Assembly (NCBI GenBank): GCA_016081115.2
Contig: CM071930.1
Location: 3,019,419 to 3,083,418 of the forward strand
Source: Rehmannia glutinosa
Taxonomy: Eukaryota > Streptophyta > Magnoliopsida > Lamiales > Orobanchaceae
DNA: 64,000 nucleotides
Direction: 5' to 3'
Shown: positions 45,901-60,700 of the stretch, piece by piece
Position numbering within the stretch: position 1 is the first letter of the stretch
Layout of the letters: each line of letters begins with the position of its first letter
The notes under the pieces: model-generated
What the model saw: only the letters and a program-made list of their open reading frames with translations
Databases searched by the model: none
What the model was told of the DNA's origin: nothing
Position numbers and translations under genes: made by a program

Positions 45901-47366
45901 GGTATTCTGTATTTGAAGTTTTAATTAACTAATTATTTCATCATATTCTTTTAATTAGGGATAATTAGGAGGAAAAAAACAGGTGATGTTTGGGATAATT
46001 AAAAATTAAACATAATAGTAATAATAATAAAAGTTTTAAATTTACAGAAAGTCCTTGATTTCCTTGTACCTTTTTACTCCATACATTAGTTGAATTGGCG
46101 AAATATGATGAAGTTATCAAATATATTATAATTATATTTTTCACTTTTTTTTTTTTTTGGGTTAATTGCAAAATGTAAACATTGACTATACCTTACTGAA
46201 AAATAAGGACAATAAGTTTTGGGACTTTCACTTTAGGATAATAACTTTCAAATTTTAGCGAATTCAACAAACTAAGATCGAATTGCTCAAATTTAGGCAA
46301 TTGCTATTTGCTAAGGTACCAAAAGTAATTGCTTATGTAAACGAAGCCAAAAAATTATTTTAAATATCACAAATATATTTGAATATCTTAAAACTAATTT
46401 AAAAATTTATAAATTAGTAAGTAGAGACTAAATATATGAAAATAAGTATGATGATTATTTTAATAATTTCCAAAATAACAATAAAAATATAAATATACAA
46501 AATAAATCTGAAAAATACAAAAATAAAATTATAAAAATTATTTAATAAATCTAAAAATAATTAAATGAAATTTAGAAATGTCAAATAAAATTTAAAATAT
46601 TATTTAATATGGATAAAAATTACAGAATGAATTTTGGAATTATTGGAATAACCATTATTTATTAAATTTAATATTTATGGAAAATTTTAAAAATTAATTA
46701 AAATAAATTAAAGTTACTAATTAAAATTTGAAAATACTTAAATAAATCTGAAACAAAATTATAATTGAATCTAAAAATTTATTTTAATTACATTTAAAAT
46801 TATTTCTTTAAGTATTTTTAAATTTTAGTTTGTAATTTGAAATTAGTTTAAATAATGTTTAAAATTTAAACAAACTTTTGATTTACTAAATAATGTTTCG
46901 ATTTTATATTTATAGTTCTTGATTTTATTCAAATAATTTTAAAATTTATTTGGTAATTATTAGATATACTAATAATTTTTAAAGATTATTTCACAATTTT
47001 AGAATTCACCTAGTTAGTTTTTTACACTTTTATTTTTTCAGATTTATTTTTGTCATTTATATTTTAATTTGTTAATTTGTTTTTTTTTAAACCAAGCAAA
47101 TCATACTATTATTAAATCAAGCTCCAAATACAAATTGGGTTGAGAAAGGCAGCCACAAAATCTGGTGCCTCAACCCAAACATAAGGACTATAAAACAAGA
47201 TAGCATTTTATCAATAATATGAGTCGTCTCATTCATCTTCCTACGCGTGCGTGAATTTGACTTTGAACGAGGGGTTTGCAACCGTAATTTGTTTTCTTTT
47301 ATCTATAATCATGTCCAATTCTGTAAAAAGCATGTCTATATGATTCAACTGCTTCAGGAACACTAT

Positions 47367-47929
47367 GGCCCATTTAGATAGAGGAATTTGAAATTCCAAT
47401 GGATTTCAAATGAATGGATTTCAAAGTCATTGGATTTGAAATCCACCGCTTTGTTTGGATGATGTAGATTTGTGTAAAGATTTCAAATCCATCGTAAGTT
47501 TTGATAAAAAAATTAGAAGCTCTATTTATTTTCTTAATTGATATGAAATAAATAAAAATAAAAATATAATCTTATTATTTTGTGTGCGAGTGTGTGTAAA
47601 TGTGTGCGATTGTGTGTAGTGTGTGTAAATGTGTGCAAGTGTGTGCGGTGTGTGTGTAAATGTATGTAAATGTGTGTGGTGTGTGTAAATGTGTGCAATG
47701 TGTGTAAATGTGTGTGAATATGCAAGTGAGCATAAAGGGAAAAAAAAATGGATTTCAAATGACTAGGTTTTGGTAGGGATTTGAAATCCTTCAAAATGAA
47801 CTAAAAGTTAGAGAGGTATTTGAAATCCATTGATTTGGATTTATATGTCAAACGAGGGGTGTGGATTTGGTAAGGATTTCAAATCCCTCCTCCCAAATCC
47901 TCCCCCAAATCCCCCATCCAAATGCACCC
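47367..47929. mobile_element. Tourist-like (PIF/Harbinger-type) MITE, 563 bp, nested in the LINE
   Basis: The left end GGCCCATTTAGATAGAGGAA and right end CCCCCATCCAAATGCACCC are inverted (GGGTGCATTTGGATG type). TAT occurs on both sides (47364-47366 and 47930-47932). GATTTGAAATCC palindromic words recur through both arms. It contains the GTGTGTAAAT minisatellite at about 47580-47720. Confidence 0.75.
47580..47722. repeat. GTGTGTAAATGTGTGC minisatellite
   Basis: Roughly ten imperfect units of TGTGTGTAAATGTGTGC and variants. The antisense open frame (His/Thr repeats) is a by-product of it. Confidence 0.9.
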
Positions 47930-50775
47930 TATAGGAATCTAACTCAAATATCACTTTTGAAAGCTCAAATTATGCACCCATGATAAAGCTTCAAGAAAAC
48001 GCATTGATTCACCTTTGACAACGGGGAGACGACCACAATATGTGCAGACCTGCATGACAAAAATGCTCTTGCCTCATCCTTAAGAATCATGCCAAAACCC
48101 GTAACCCCAATACTAGCAGGAAATGATGCATCTTATATTACACTTAATGAATGAGGAAGGTGGTGGGTGTCATTTTTCACAGTAAGCAATATTTTGAAAG
48201 TGTGCAACACCATAGTTATTTTGAAACTTAACCGTAATCCAATCATATAGCACATTCAACCCAGAAAATATACTATTAGAAGCAGACAAATGATTGAAAT
48301 TATATGTTTGCTTATTTCGTTGCTTCTAAATCAACCAAGCTACCATTGCAAACTTATTAATTTTTTGTTCATTCAATCTGTCAAGGACTTTAAAAAACCA
48401 TTCAATTACAAATTCAGACTCCTTAGCAACCAAATAAATAATATCATGAAGACCATATTCATGTCAACAAACCTCAACAAATGAACAATAATCAATGTAT
48501 GCCATAAATTTTCAATACTTAAACTACATATAACACATTCACCACAAACTTGAATACCTCGTTTATTCAGATTATCCTTTGTAGGTAAGAAATTTCTCCC
48601 AACCCTCCATAAAAAATTTCTAACATTTGGGGGCACACGAATACGCCATAATTGCTTCCAATTGCAATTTCCAGGGCCTGACAAATGTTCTTCCATTTCC
48701 ATTGCAATATGATACCCAGACTTAACTGAGTATAAGTCTGTCTTTGTAAAATGCCATATACGACAATCAGGGGTTGAATTTGAAATAAAATGGATGCTAG
48801 TAGTAGCCACAACATCATCATCACAAAAAAAAAACTCCAATAATTCGTGTTCCCAAGAAGCATAACCTGGAAACATCAGCTTGGATACCATCAATAATTG
48901 GAGTTTTAACAACAACAAAAAATTATCATTAGAATTACGAAGCCAGGGGTCTTTCCAGGCCTATACTGTACACCCGTCTCCAATTTTACATCTAACTCCC
49001 TTATTAAGCAAAATTTGAGAGCAATAGATACTTCACTAAGTAAAACTTGGGTTCTGCCCACAATTGGCATTTAAAAATCCCGATGAGGATCATATTTGGC
49101 TTTGAGGAGATGAGCTTCCAACCTTCTTCCCAAGCATTGCAACATCGAAGTTATGAAAATTCTGAAAACCCAATCCCCCAACATCCGTACGATCACATAA
49201 TAATTCCCAACGTATCCAATTCATACATCGTTCCCCACCCATCTTTGATCCCTACCAAAAAGAGTTTAACATTCTTTATAGTTCTTCGACAATAGAAATA
49301 GGAAGTAAAAAAGCACTCATGCAAAAAACTGGAATTGCAGATTGTTCGGGAGCTATAATTTGAGGTAAAATCACATTTAATCTGTTGGCCAACACTTTAG
49401 ATAAAAAGTAAGTCTCATGTGAGACCCCTTGTCTCACTGATTTAAATTCAGTGGAGACACATCCAATCCATTTTTACAAATCAAAGTAAGTTAGATCTAA
49501 ATTCAAATGGCAAATGGGTTAGCTAATATATGTCATTTTAGGATCCATCTTACTTAAATTAGTCACATGGGACCATCTCATATGAGTTTTGTCTTAGATA
49601 AAATCTAGTAAATAACATTGCCAAGTGAGATTGGACAAAAGTCTTTCATAGTTGTACGACTATCACCTTTAGGAATCAAAATAATGTTAGTATTATTGAT
49701 ACCCGATGGAAAATTCAATCCCGACAGCCATTTGACACAATAATTTACCATATCATTTCCAATCAGCTCCCGAAAGTGTTTATAAAAATCTGGAATAAAT
49801 CCATCAGGTCCAGAGGCTTTATCAGAGTGCATATCACGAATGGCCCAAGTAAACTCCTCCTTGGTAAAACTTTTAATTAAAAGCTTATATTCCTCGTCTG
49901 AAATGCGATGGTCAACACAATTCAATACTTGGTCACGGATGCAGCTATCCATAGTGAAAAGAGAATTAAAATATGAGTGGACAACAATACACACATATGT
50001 AAATTCTATATACCACTAACCAACATCATCTTTTAATTTTATTATTCTGTTTGTTTTTCGCTGCGATGATGCAATGGCATGGAAAAACTGTGTGTTCATG
50101 TCACCCTCTTTCAACCAAAAAATCTTGGCTCTTTGTTGCCAATGTTTAACAGAATGTTAGCAAAGTTATCACACAAAAGTTTCAACTGGATACTCGAAAT
50201 CATCATCCCTTTTATCAAACAATAGTCAAATCTGCTATTTAATTTTATCTCTATCTTTGCGAAACTATAACATTTTACTCCTACCCCAATCCCTCAGAAT
50301 TTCGAAGCAGCCTCTTGACAAGATATAACATCATTATCAAAGAAATACCAAGAATTCGAAATAACGTACCAAATATCAGGTTAACGCAACCATTTATTTT
50401 CAAAACGGAAAGATTTGAGATGAGTAGGTACGACTCAAGGACATGTCTCGAGGAGCAGAGGAGAATGGTCTATGGGAGCTATATTACTTGTTAAAATTTG
50501 TAAATTTTAAATTGGTTATAGATTTCAGATTTATTTGTTAAGTTTTAAAATATTTTTTAGACTTAGTTTACGTGACATAAATAATTATTTTTGGAAAATG
50601 AGTATTTAGCTTAAATTTGGCAATCCGAGCTCAACGTTGAGGTCCATTTAGTAATTAGCCTAAATTTGGGTAATTCGGGCTCAATTTGTCCCAAATTCTC
50701 TAAAATTTAAAAATTATTGTCATAAATTAAAGGCCCATAAATTTAATATATTTTTTTGTGAGTTGGCTATAGTTA

Positions 50776-51082
50776 GGGAGTGTTTGCAAACACTAAAAAT
50801 AAGTCTTTTCAATTTTTTTGCTTGCAGTTTTTAGTGTTTGCATATACCATTTTTTAAACATCGCTTCATTTAATCGAATCTAAAAGCGAGGAGAAAGTCT
50901 TTGGGGCTTCTAGTTTGAATTTTACAAATAAAAAAGTTCTTTTACTACTTTTTCACCAAACACTCTCAACTTCTCATTCTCAACTTTTAATTCTATTTTC
51001 AAACACTACTAACTTCTCGATTCTCAACTACTGCCGCTATAATAAATCATTTTTTCTAAAAAGAAGTTTTTGCAAACACTCC
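50776..51082. mobile_element. Tourist-like MITE, 307 bp, same family as 833-1167
   Basis: The ends GGGAGTGTTTGCAAACACT and GTTTTTGCAAACACTCC are good inverted repeats. TTA flanks on both sides (50773-50775 and 51083-51085). It interrupts the right arm of the 46159-51108 element, whose left arm keeps the uninterrupted sequence at the same point. Confidence 0.85.
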
Positions 51083-51108
51083 TTAATGTCCTCATTTTGC
51101 AATTAAGC

Positions 51109-52448
51109 ATTTTTTTAAACATAACAAATATCTAGACGAAAAGTTGGGGCTACTAGTATTTCTAGAAAAAGTTGGCGATTGTAAAGTATTCGATGAAGCT
51201 AGCAAATTTCATCAGGTTAACTAATAGTTTTGGTAAAATGTAAGACAATATCAATATTTTTTTTTGGTAATCTTGAGACTTTTTTTTCGGGTAATTACTC
51301 CAAACCTCATATTTTCATCTTATTCAAATAAGTTAATAGCAATAGTTTCATTTCATGAATGATATTTAAAATTTTCAATGAAACTAATTCGCAGAAAATA
51401 TATATACATATATATAACTATAAATTAAGTTTCTTTCCTTTTTTTAGGGGGAAGCACTAGATTGGATGTCCTTGTAAGAAAATGAATGGAATTAAATTCA
51501 GGATTATTTGTTCAGTAACACGTCACTTGATCATTTGAACTACATCCGAATTTCAACTATAAATTAAGTTACTAAATCTACAAAGGAAAAGTTGTAATTA
51601 ATACGTAACTCCTATATAAAGTTAATTTGTCTCACAATTCAAATAGGATAAACGAATTAAATAAAGTCGAACATATTATTACTCAAGTTATCTGAATTTT
51701 TATTGAATTTCAAAAATTACGTTGTCTATCAAATTAATCTTGAACGAATTTCGTATAGTTTATTAAATTTTCATTAATCGAGCTCGAGTTAAACTCCACA
51801 AAAATTCAAACTTGTCATGTCATATTAACAATTAGAGCTAATATTAAGTTTTCACCGATCAATGAGTACCTTGATTTTTTTTTTTTTTTTGACCCGACTG
51901 TAAACACAAACAGGTCGCTGAAAAAGCAAACGAATTTCCCGACCCGGATAACACAGCCTTGTTTGACCCGCATCTTCAATTTGCCAAAAACAGCCGAACG
52001 ACAGCAAAAACACAATAAATAAAAATTCAGAAAATCCATGTCGCCGTTGGACTGATAGCAAATCTAAATGGAAGAAGAAGAAGAAAAGGAATTTCCAAGC
52101 TGTAAATGAAGCGCGAATCATTTCTCCATTTCGCATAAGGTACATTCTTAAACCCTTGTTTTTTTCCACCTCCAGATTTAATATGTCCACACTATTAAAT
52201 GATTTTTTTATATGTAATATAGCGGTGGCATCTGTTTGATCGAACGTACTGCCAGAGCACCTTTTAAATCAGATGACTTAACGCCGTCTTTGTTTCTTTA
52301 GTTAATTTGTTTTTGTTATGTTTTGTGGTGGGAATTTGGCAGTTGTTTCAATTGGGATCACGGCTGGAGAAAGACAATGTTAGGGCTGAGTTGAGATTTT
52401 GAAGTTGGAAACTGTGTTTGTTGTATTAAATTAAAAGTTGAGGAAGAA
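51109..52448. other. intergenic DNA and probable promoter/5' UTR of the FURRY-like gene
   Basis: AT-rich to about 51860, then less so. CGCATAAG|GTACATTC near 52140 looks like a donor, and TTTGGCAG before TTGTTTCAATTGGG near 52343 like an acceptor, so a 5' UTR intron is possible. No other gene was seen. Confidence 0.45.
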
Positions 52449-54672
52449 ATGAAGGCTGGGAGTGCCGCAAAGCTGATTGTTGATGCGCTGCTGCAGCGGT
52501 TCCTTCCTCTTGCCAGGCGTCGCATTGAAACTGCTCAAGTTCAGGTATGGTTTTTATTAGTTCCTTTTTGTGTGCGCGTGTTGGTTGATACTTGATAATG
52601 GAATGATGGGGTTCTTTTTGTTTTCAGCACTGTTACTGGGAGTTCATTCTTTTATTGTAATTATGATTTATTTTTGTCCCACGTAAATTACCATGTGCAT
52701 TATATGCCCAAGATTGGTCCATGAGTTGATATTCCACAGTTGATATCTATGTAAGGAGGCTTGTATTTTGATAGTCTGTGAAAATGAAAGGAAGGGATCA
52801 AGTATATGTTTATGTGATAAAATGGTTGGGTAACCCTAGAGAAAAAGAAAGAAGAGCAAATGACTATCGGGCAGTTAACGGGGAGGAAAATTGGCGATTA
52901 GAAGAGTATTAGAGCGTTCTTTTCATGACGTCGATTTTGCAGAGGCTTTTGATACATCACACTACATTTTCTCAATGATATTTACTTCATAATAAGCAAT
53001 GCTTGCTTATTTATTTGCGGCGCAACTAACTGCAGGATGGGCAGTACCTTCGGCCATCAGATCCTGCTTACGAGCAAGTATTAGATTCTTTAGCAATGGT
53101 GGCGCGACACACACCTGTACCTTTATTGGAAGCTCTTTTACGCTGGAGAGAAAGGTTTTCTCTTTCTATAAAAATGTTGTTTTCTAATAGCAGCTGCTTA
53201 CATAAACTATTTTTCTTTATATAGATCTATTGTTGAAAGTAGTCCATCCAAATGGTTATGATGCTATCTCTTGAGTTTATATGGGTCTGCGTGGGAAAAA
53301 TAAGCTGATTAACTTTTCTTTTCCTGAGAGTGATGTTATTATGATGCTGCTTAGTGCTTACTGGTTCTCAATGATGAGATTTGATCGCGTGCATGTTGGT
53401 TTTGCTTGGGTTTACATATCACAGCTAATTCATTTCTTAATTGTTTATGATCTAAATACTCCAACAATAATCTAAGTTTGATCACAATTTTAATATAGTA
53501 GCAATCTGTCTTCCGCTGAACAACAAAGTGCTAACTCACTTAGCTGTGTAACTTTTAAAATTGCTATCTCCTAGATTAAATTGCAAATTTTTTGAGAAAA
53601 TATAAAAGTCTATTCACCCCCCTAGACTTATTTCTAGGAGTAACTCGTTGGAAGGTTTAATTTTAGGGATTGAACTTGGTCCAAATATGTAGCTAGACCA
53701 AGTTCCAGTATTAGCAGAATCAGGTGCATGCTATAGTGGAATTATGTTAATCCGGCCTAGTGAGTCACTGACATCAATTTTCATTTATGTCAATGTTTAT
53801 TTTCCTTATCTAGATGCTCGACACATTTAGTAAGTGTCTGGGTTGAAAATTATAGTTTAGACTTTAGATGTCTCTGCGTACCATTTCCCAGAGATTATAG
53901 TTGATATTAAGCGTTTTAAGTACTGGTAATTTTCTTCATATCATGCTCCTTGCCTACTTGATGTATTTCTCAAGAGAAATTTATCGTTGTCAGTCTGGCG
54001 CACTTCAATTACATGTCAATTTAAGATTCTAGAATTCCGTTTATAATGTGTTCTGCGCTTTACGATTAGACCCTATTGCTACGATAAACCCATTAATGCA
54101 ACAAAGAGAAGCAGTTTCATAATGTCATAACTCATAAACCATGCCACGGCTTTTCGTACTCTGACGTTGTATACGAAAAAACAAAAGGTTCCTCCCAAAC
54201 AAATGGATTCAGTTGAACCGAGTTGGTTTGAGTTTTCATTCTTTTTGTCCTTTTAAAATTTGAGTTGCCATTGCATACTTAATTTGAAATCAACTTTTAG
54301 ATGTTCTTTGAGCATCAAAAGCACCTGTGCTACGTGAGGAATCTTTGGAGTGAGATGCACAGGTCTAGAAAATACTTGGCTAGAGAAATCAAGGTTAACA
54401 ATAGTTTGGTAGTTTGCTTAATGGCATGAACGGACTAACTCTTCCTGGTTGAGAGAAATGACTGCGCTATGCCAGCAGTGCATTATTTGGTTTCTTATTC
54501 AATTGATGAATTTTAATATGATGTTTCATCCTGGTATTATGAGTTATGACCTCGATATACACGATGAGAAAAAGGTAGCAATTAGAGAGACAATCTAGCT
54601 TAGTCAATGCATATTTGTTATCTTTCTTTGGCTTGGCTGAAGCTGTCACTGGCTACCAATGAACTTTTAGAG

Positions 54673-54709
<37 letters not shown>

Positions 54710-57700
54710 ATCAATTGCACCTTATCCCACTATGTGGGGTCGGTGGTGTGAAGTTTATAGTGTCCATTAATTGTCTAAAATTAATTAACACTACAAAATT
54801 CACGCAAAAAGCAAAGTGGCAAAATTTTACGCCGGATGCCCTTCCTGACACAACCTTCATACGAAGGAGATATAGAGATGAAATTCCAAAACCATCATCA
54901 TCACAGCTTTTTCCATGCAACTTGCATGGAAAATACGATGAGACGGCGATGAGTTGAGATAGTTGCTCTAGTCATGTCCCATTACATGATTGATAGTGTC
55001 TACTGAAAAGTTAAAACTATAACCTAGATTTAGCTGTTTCAGATGATAGTCTCAACTGCATCAGTTTGATAGGAGAGTGTGGGGGCATGCTACATGGATT
55101 AACTAGCACTAGCAGAAAAACACAACTCAGAACATCTGCCTGGACTTCTTGTTATCACATAACATTTCTGATACTATCTTTTTGGCTTATCTTGCAATTT
55201 GATTGTCTAAAAGATTTGGTTTCCATTATTTTTTCTCCCTTTAACCCCAGTACATGCGTCATTTCAAATTTAGTCGATTTTTTTGTGAATTTCTTTTTGG
55301 GTTTCTATGCAGTGAATCTCCAAAAGGTGCAAACGATGCATCAACATTTCAAAGAAAGGTTTGTCTCTTGGCAGTGTGATGAATAACTAGCGCTTGCATC
55401 ATCTTCCTAACTTTCTGAGTGAATAAAGTGTGTTCAGTTTGTGTGTTTCTTTTGTTTCTTTTTTTATTTGTAGCTTGTTGCTATTATATGCAGTCAACTG
55501 TGACATTTTAACACCAATGTTTTGTGGCTGGAAAAATCCGAAAACAGGAGGAAGACTGATGACTGGGTTAGAATTGGATATGGAATGGTCTTAAGACTAA
55601 CAATTAGTAATTCATATGATGAGTTCCATGAGAAGATTGAATTATTTCTGTTTGATGAGTTTGAAAAACTTATATGTCTAGTTTATAATAACCTAGCTTC
55701 AGTGGACATTGAAAAGGAATATCTTCATGACAATCATCTGAGCAAAGGATATGATGAAACTTCTCCATCTCCCTTCTTTTGACGCTTCTACATTTAGTTG
55801 CTTTTCAAAGTAATCTCAAGTATAACTGGAGCTATGCTGAAATCATTTGAGTAGAAGTCTTATGCAAATGCATCTTATAAAAGTCAATAACATGTGGAAC
55901 TGCAGACTAGAGGAAACTGTGAGAAAGGCATGATTTTGACTTTGAGAATGATGGTGCTGTAGTATCTTTTATCCAGTGTACTAATTTACATTTTCCTGGA
56001 TTGGTACATGTTGAATAGATTGATAACCTGGAAAGAAACTGCATCATTTCTGGGAACGTTAAGTCGATGCGAGCAAACTTTATCATTTAGTAAACTCTAT
56101 TGCAGAAAGATTTGATATTTGACAATCTTGAAGCTGAAAGAAGTGGGAATAAAAACAAATAGCTATAGTGGTCCTGTGGAAAAAAAGAATTGTTCATTTT
56201 TTAGTATTAAGCAATAAATTGCAAGACTTTGCAGAACATGCAATTCAAACTAACTTGAGTTTATTGTGATGTTCCATTATACAGCTGGCAGTGGAATGCA
56301 TTTTTTGCTCAGCCTGTATTCGCTTTGTTGAGTGCTGCCCACAAGAAGGACTTACAGGTTTGTTCATGCTCTAGGGATCCTGTGAATCCTTAACCGGATA
56401 GAGAACCTAGTTCAAATTTTACTGATTTAGTGTGTCGTTTGCCGTTCCTCTGGCTGGTCTTCCCCCCTCCCCCCTCACCCCCACCCCCCTGAAAAGAAAA
56501 AAAGCTCATTTGTGAATTTGATGGTGGTTTTTATTGGCAGAAAAACTTTGGATTGGGCTTGAAAATTTTGTCTTCGACTGGCTAATCAATGCAGACAGGT
56601 AACGATGACTTGGCTGAATTTAGAAAATCGATGATGGAAAATTACATTTTTTGACACCCGCTAGGTTCCACCTCTAATATGTACTACATTTATGACATCT
56701 TCAGCTATTCACTTCTCTGTGCATGCTGTGTATTTCCACTGTGGATTCACAGAATTTTCTGAAACATTTTGTTGCATGCAGAATAAAAATATATCAAATT
56801 CTGTGGCACATTAAAATGTCATATAATGGTTTGAGCTGTTCTTGGTATTGATGTGAAAATGACACCCAGTGAAGAAATATTAGCTGTATCTCTTTGAGGT
56901 CACTTGAAAGTCCCTGTGATTGAAAATGGAAAAAGTCCTTCCCATATTCTCTTTTTATGTAAGGATTCTTAATGATGATGTGCCTAGGCGATATAAATGC
57001 TGAAAAGATGATAAAAAAACCAGTTACATATGGTGGATGCCCTCCACAATCCAGAAAAGATATATCTTATATCTCCAGGTTAAAATGAAATACTTTATTA
57101 TTTTAATTAATTTTTAACTGTTCAAAATGAATTTAAAAGGAGGTTGAGGTCCATTCTTTGCATTCTCTTATATATATGTATATTTGTGCATGTTTTCCAC
57201 CATTGTAGCTCGATTGCATTAGAATAGATTAGTTTCTCTGTATTTTTTTTGGGGGTTGAAACTAAATTATTTCTGATGACAGGGTTGTTAGCCAAGTCGA
57301 ATATCCTTCCCTTGTTGACTTAAGGGGACTTCTTCTGGACCTAGTTGCACAGCTACTTGGTGCTTTATCACGTATTAGGTAAGAAATAGTTCTGTCATGT
57401 CGGTTGTGGATCTTATGTGATACTATGAAAACTGGGTTGATACGTAGTTCACTGATGTATTTTCAATTGTTGCACAAGTGATCTCTTCTGTAATATGTTT
57501 TCCCTGGTTTTGAACTGCCTGGAAATCTAAATATCAAGCTTCTAATGCTGGATGGTAGTCCCTTTATGTAATGAAACCCGGCCTACATTCTGCTTTCAGT
57601 ATTTAACATTTTCTCAATTCTACTATACAATTACTTAACAGTTCTTTCTAAGACTATGCTTTGAAATTAGAATGGAACCATATTGTAGTAGAGAGGGTAA

Positions 57701-60700
57701 GTAAGATGATTTTTCGTCACCTGGTTAATTCCATGAGTGACAGAAAGGGAAAGTGAAAACTGTTTTCCACTTGGGCTTGCAATGTTCTTCTCTATTGTAT
57801 GTTCTTAAGAAGTCCTTATGTTTAGTTGAACACTACAATCTGATTAAATATTTGCAAAATTTTCTCTTTACTCAATAGATTTAGCTCTGTGACGGAGCGC
57901 TTCTTCATGGAGCTGAATACTCGCCGAATTGATACCAGTGTTGCACGAAGTGAAACACTTAGTATTATCAATGGGATGCGCTACCTTAAGCTTGGGGTAT
58001 GTGTGAATTAAAGTCACTGATTAAGTAGTTACGAAAACATTTGCATGATGAGGAGATGATTTTCAGGTCAAAACAGAGGGTGGTCTGAATGCTTCAGCTT
58101 CATTTGTTGCAAAAGCCAACCCTTTAAATCGTGCTCCTCACAAGCGTAAAAGTGAACTTCACCATGCACTATGCAACATGCTTTCAAACATACTAGCTCC
58201 GCTTGCTGATGGTGGAAAGGGTCAGTGGCCTCCTTCTGGTGTTGAACCTGCACTCACCTTTTGGTATGAAGCTGTTGCACGAATAAGGGGGCAGCTGATG
58301 CACTGGATGGACAAACAAAGTAAACATATAGCTGTAAGTTCCAGTGGTGAGGGATAGTTTAGTGTAAAGCTTTTTCTCTTTAATTCATTTGGTGGTATTG
58401 TTCATATTATAACCTGGGAACGAGAATATGCTAGATAGGAGTCACCAGAGCTTCCGGCTTGATTCATTTCTGCTTGGAGGCTGTAATTACCTGCTAGAAA
58501 TATCATTGCTTGTTAGAAATGCTATCTTTAGTCTGAGATAAGATCCAATAATTCTCTTGCGTCATTATTTCACAAAATGTGAAACGAATTTCAGGTTACA
58601 TTCTATGTGGTGCTGCTTCTCAGCATTACATTTGCTTGAAAAATTACTTTCTTTTGCCATGTGTTTGGTGTTGTCAATTCAATTGTCCTTTTGTCTATTT
58701 ATCTCAACTCTCCCCTCCCATTCATTTTTTCCTTTTAATCTTATTTATAAAAGTTCCTAATTGTCTTGTTATAAGTTCTCATTTCTTGGGGTTATTGTTA
58801 ATAGCTCTCTGCGATGTCTGACAGAATTTGTATCGTCATCAATATATTATCTGGGTTCAGAATTTCCTGAGTCCTGACTGTGGATTAAATTTCTTCTGGC
58901 AGTTTAATAATGTCAAATTAAATACTTGAAGCAGAAGTGCTTTATATGTCCATTATATCATATAAGTTAAAGCTTAGTTGAAATGTTCTTTTTTGTTTCT
59001 TATCAAAAAATTAAAGATAAAATCACAATTTTGTGTTGATTTGTTGATGAATTGCACATTTGAAAAAGATCCACTGCTCATGTAGAGGAGATTATAGAAT
59101 TTACCTCAATAAACTTTGCGATGATTTACGTTATTGCAATTAGGCACTTTATTCGTAATTATCTAAATATTCGAACACTAAATTAGTTTATTATTATCAG
59201 GTGCTCTAATCAGTTGACTTCCTTAAATTATGATTTAAAAAGACTCCCTTTGTCCATTTTTATAGGTCTAGTTTGAACTGATAATGAAAAGTTTTATGTA
59301 ATTTTACATTGTCAGGTTGTTGAGAGTTAATGGTGTCACAACATTATTTTAAGATGATATTTTTGAAAACATTTGTGTTTAGATGATCAAGTCTTACTTT
59401 GGGACTTCATAAAAAGGAATAAACTTGGGTCAGATCGTTTAAATGCTTATATTCGGCAAAGAAACAATATTTTCTGTTCATGTACTAGTTTGATCTCTAT
59501 GTCGACCTTGTTTATATTGGGAATCATTAATCAAACATAATCTGTTTAGATGTGCGTATCTGGGGTACTGATGTGAGCATTTCTTTCTTTTCTAGGTTGG
59601 TTACCCTTTGGTGACTCTTCTCCTGTGTCTTGGTGATCCTAATATTTTCCTAAGTAATTTTGGTTCTCACATGGAACAATTATACAAACATCTGAGAGTA
59701 AGTTTTACAAAAATAATGCAACTTTAAACTGTCTCCTGAATTTCCATTATATTTTAATTGTATTTATACTTCAGGATAAGAACCATCGCTTCATGGCCTT
59801 AGATTGTCTACATCGTGTTCTGAGGTTTTACTTGAGTGTCCATGGTGATGCTCAACCTCCAAATCGTGTATGGGATTACCTAGACAGTGTCACCTCTCAA
59901 CTTCTGACAATTCTGAGAAAAGGAATGCTCACCCAAGATGTCCAGCATGACAAACTTGTGGAATTCTGTGTGACTATTGCAGAACATAATCTTGATTTTG
60001 CGATGAACCATACAATATTGGAATTGCTGAAGCAAGATAGCCCAGAAGCAAAGGTTATTGGTCTTCGCGCTTTGCTTGCCATTGTTATGTCTCCTACTAG
60101 CCAGCATGTTGGCTTGGAAATTCTTCATGGTGGTTACTTGTTTTATCTTTCAAGTAAAGCTCATTTTTGGTTTTGACCTTCTGAATAATTGTCTCACTCA
60201 GTTTCTGCTGCATGGCAGTTCATAATATTGGTCACTACATCCCAAAAGTTAAGGCTGCAATTGAAGCCATTCTGAGATCTTGTCATAAAACTTATAGTCA
60301 GGCTCTTCTTACTTCATCAAGGACCACTATAGGTAATATGTTACAGCTCTTGTGGTTTTCATGATTCGACGGAGTGCTATTATGTTGACATTTTAAATCT
60401 TTCCATGTCAGTGCTAATAAGCTGGGAAATGCAGTTAGTTGATTATTGTTGTTTACATGTCCAATCTCATCTTTTCCAGAATTGTTGTGTTCTCATGAAC
60501 AGGCAGAAACCTATTTCACAGAAAATTGTATTTGGACAAATGAAATGACTGAACCTAAGATGACCTCTGGTATGAAGAGAAAGGTCTAAAGATGGAACTG
60601 GTATTCCCGTGTCATTTCCTAATCTTATTTAGATTGATTTGTCGGAACATTAGCAAGAGAATTCCCATTCTCAAAGAAGTGGGTTTGTCCTCCATTTTCT

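Larger units (their letters stand above)
47082..50490 (-). mobile_element. degenerate L1-type LINE
   Basis: The plus strand begins T8 then AAACCAAGCAAATCATACTA, the inverse of a LINE 3' end with poly(A). Minus-strand frames carry recognisable pol pieces. At 49605-49994 is the reverse transcriptase N-terminus (DKASGPDGFIPDFYKHF ... IILIPKG). At 48406-48918 is the C-terminal zinc-binding domain (LWRIRVPPNVRNFLWR ... CGECVICSLSIENLWHTL). The polymerase core with its catalytic YxDD was not found between them. The element is dead. A Tourist-like MITE sits in its 3' part. Confidence 0.75.
46159..51108. mobile_element. long-inverted-repeat element (MULE-like) split by later insertions
   Basis: The left arm, about 46159-46430, starts GGTTAATTGCAAAATG. 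It is inverted relative to the right arm, about 50490-51108, which ends CATTTTGCAATTAAGC. Both arms carry TTGACTATA/TAACTATAG, CAAATTTAGGC and the TTATGTNNNGTAAAC region in the same arm order. The right arm is interrupted by the MITE at 50776-51082. The interior holds AT-rich DNA (46430-47080) and a LINE (47082 to about 50490). No transposase was seen and no target duplication could be fixed, so the superfamily is a guess from arm length. Confidence 0.6.

Noticed and set aside
45659..45916. 85-codon plus-strand frame
   Set aside because: No similarity seen; the minus strand here looks like a BLOS2 5' UTR exon with a donor site.
47534..47794. 86-codon frame rich in His and Thr
   Set aside because: It is the antisense of the GTGTGTAAAT minisatellite within a MITE.
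55066..55782. Open frames of 86-106 codons in the FURRY-like gene
   Set aside because: They cover intron sequence; only 55313-55358 matches the family and in a defined phase.
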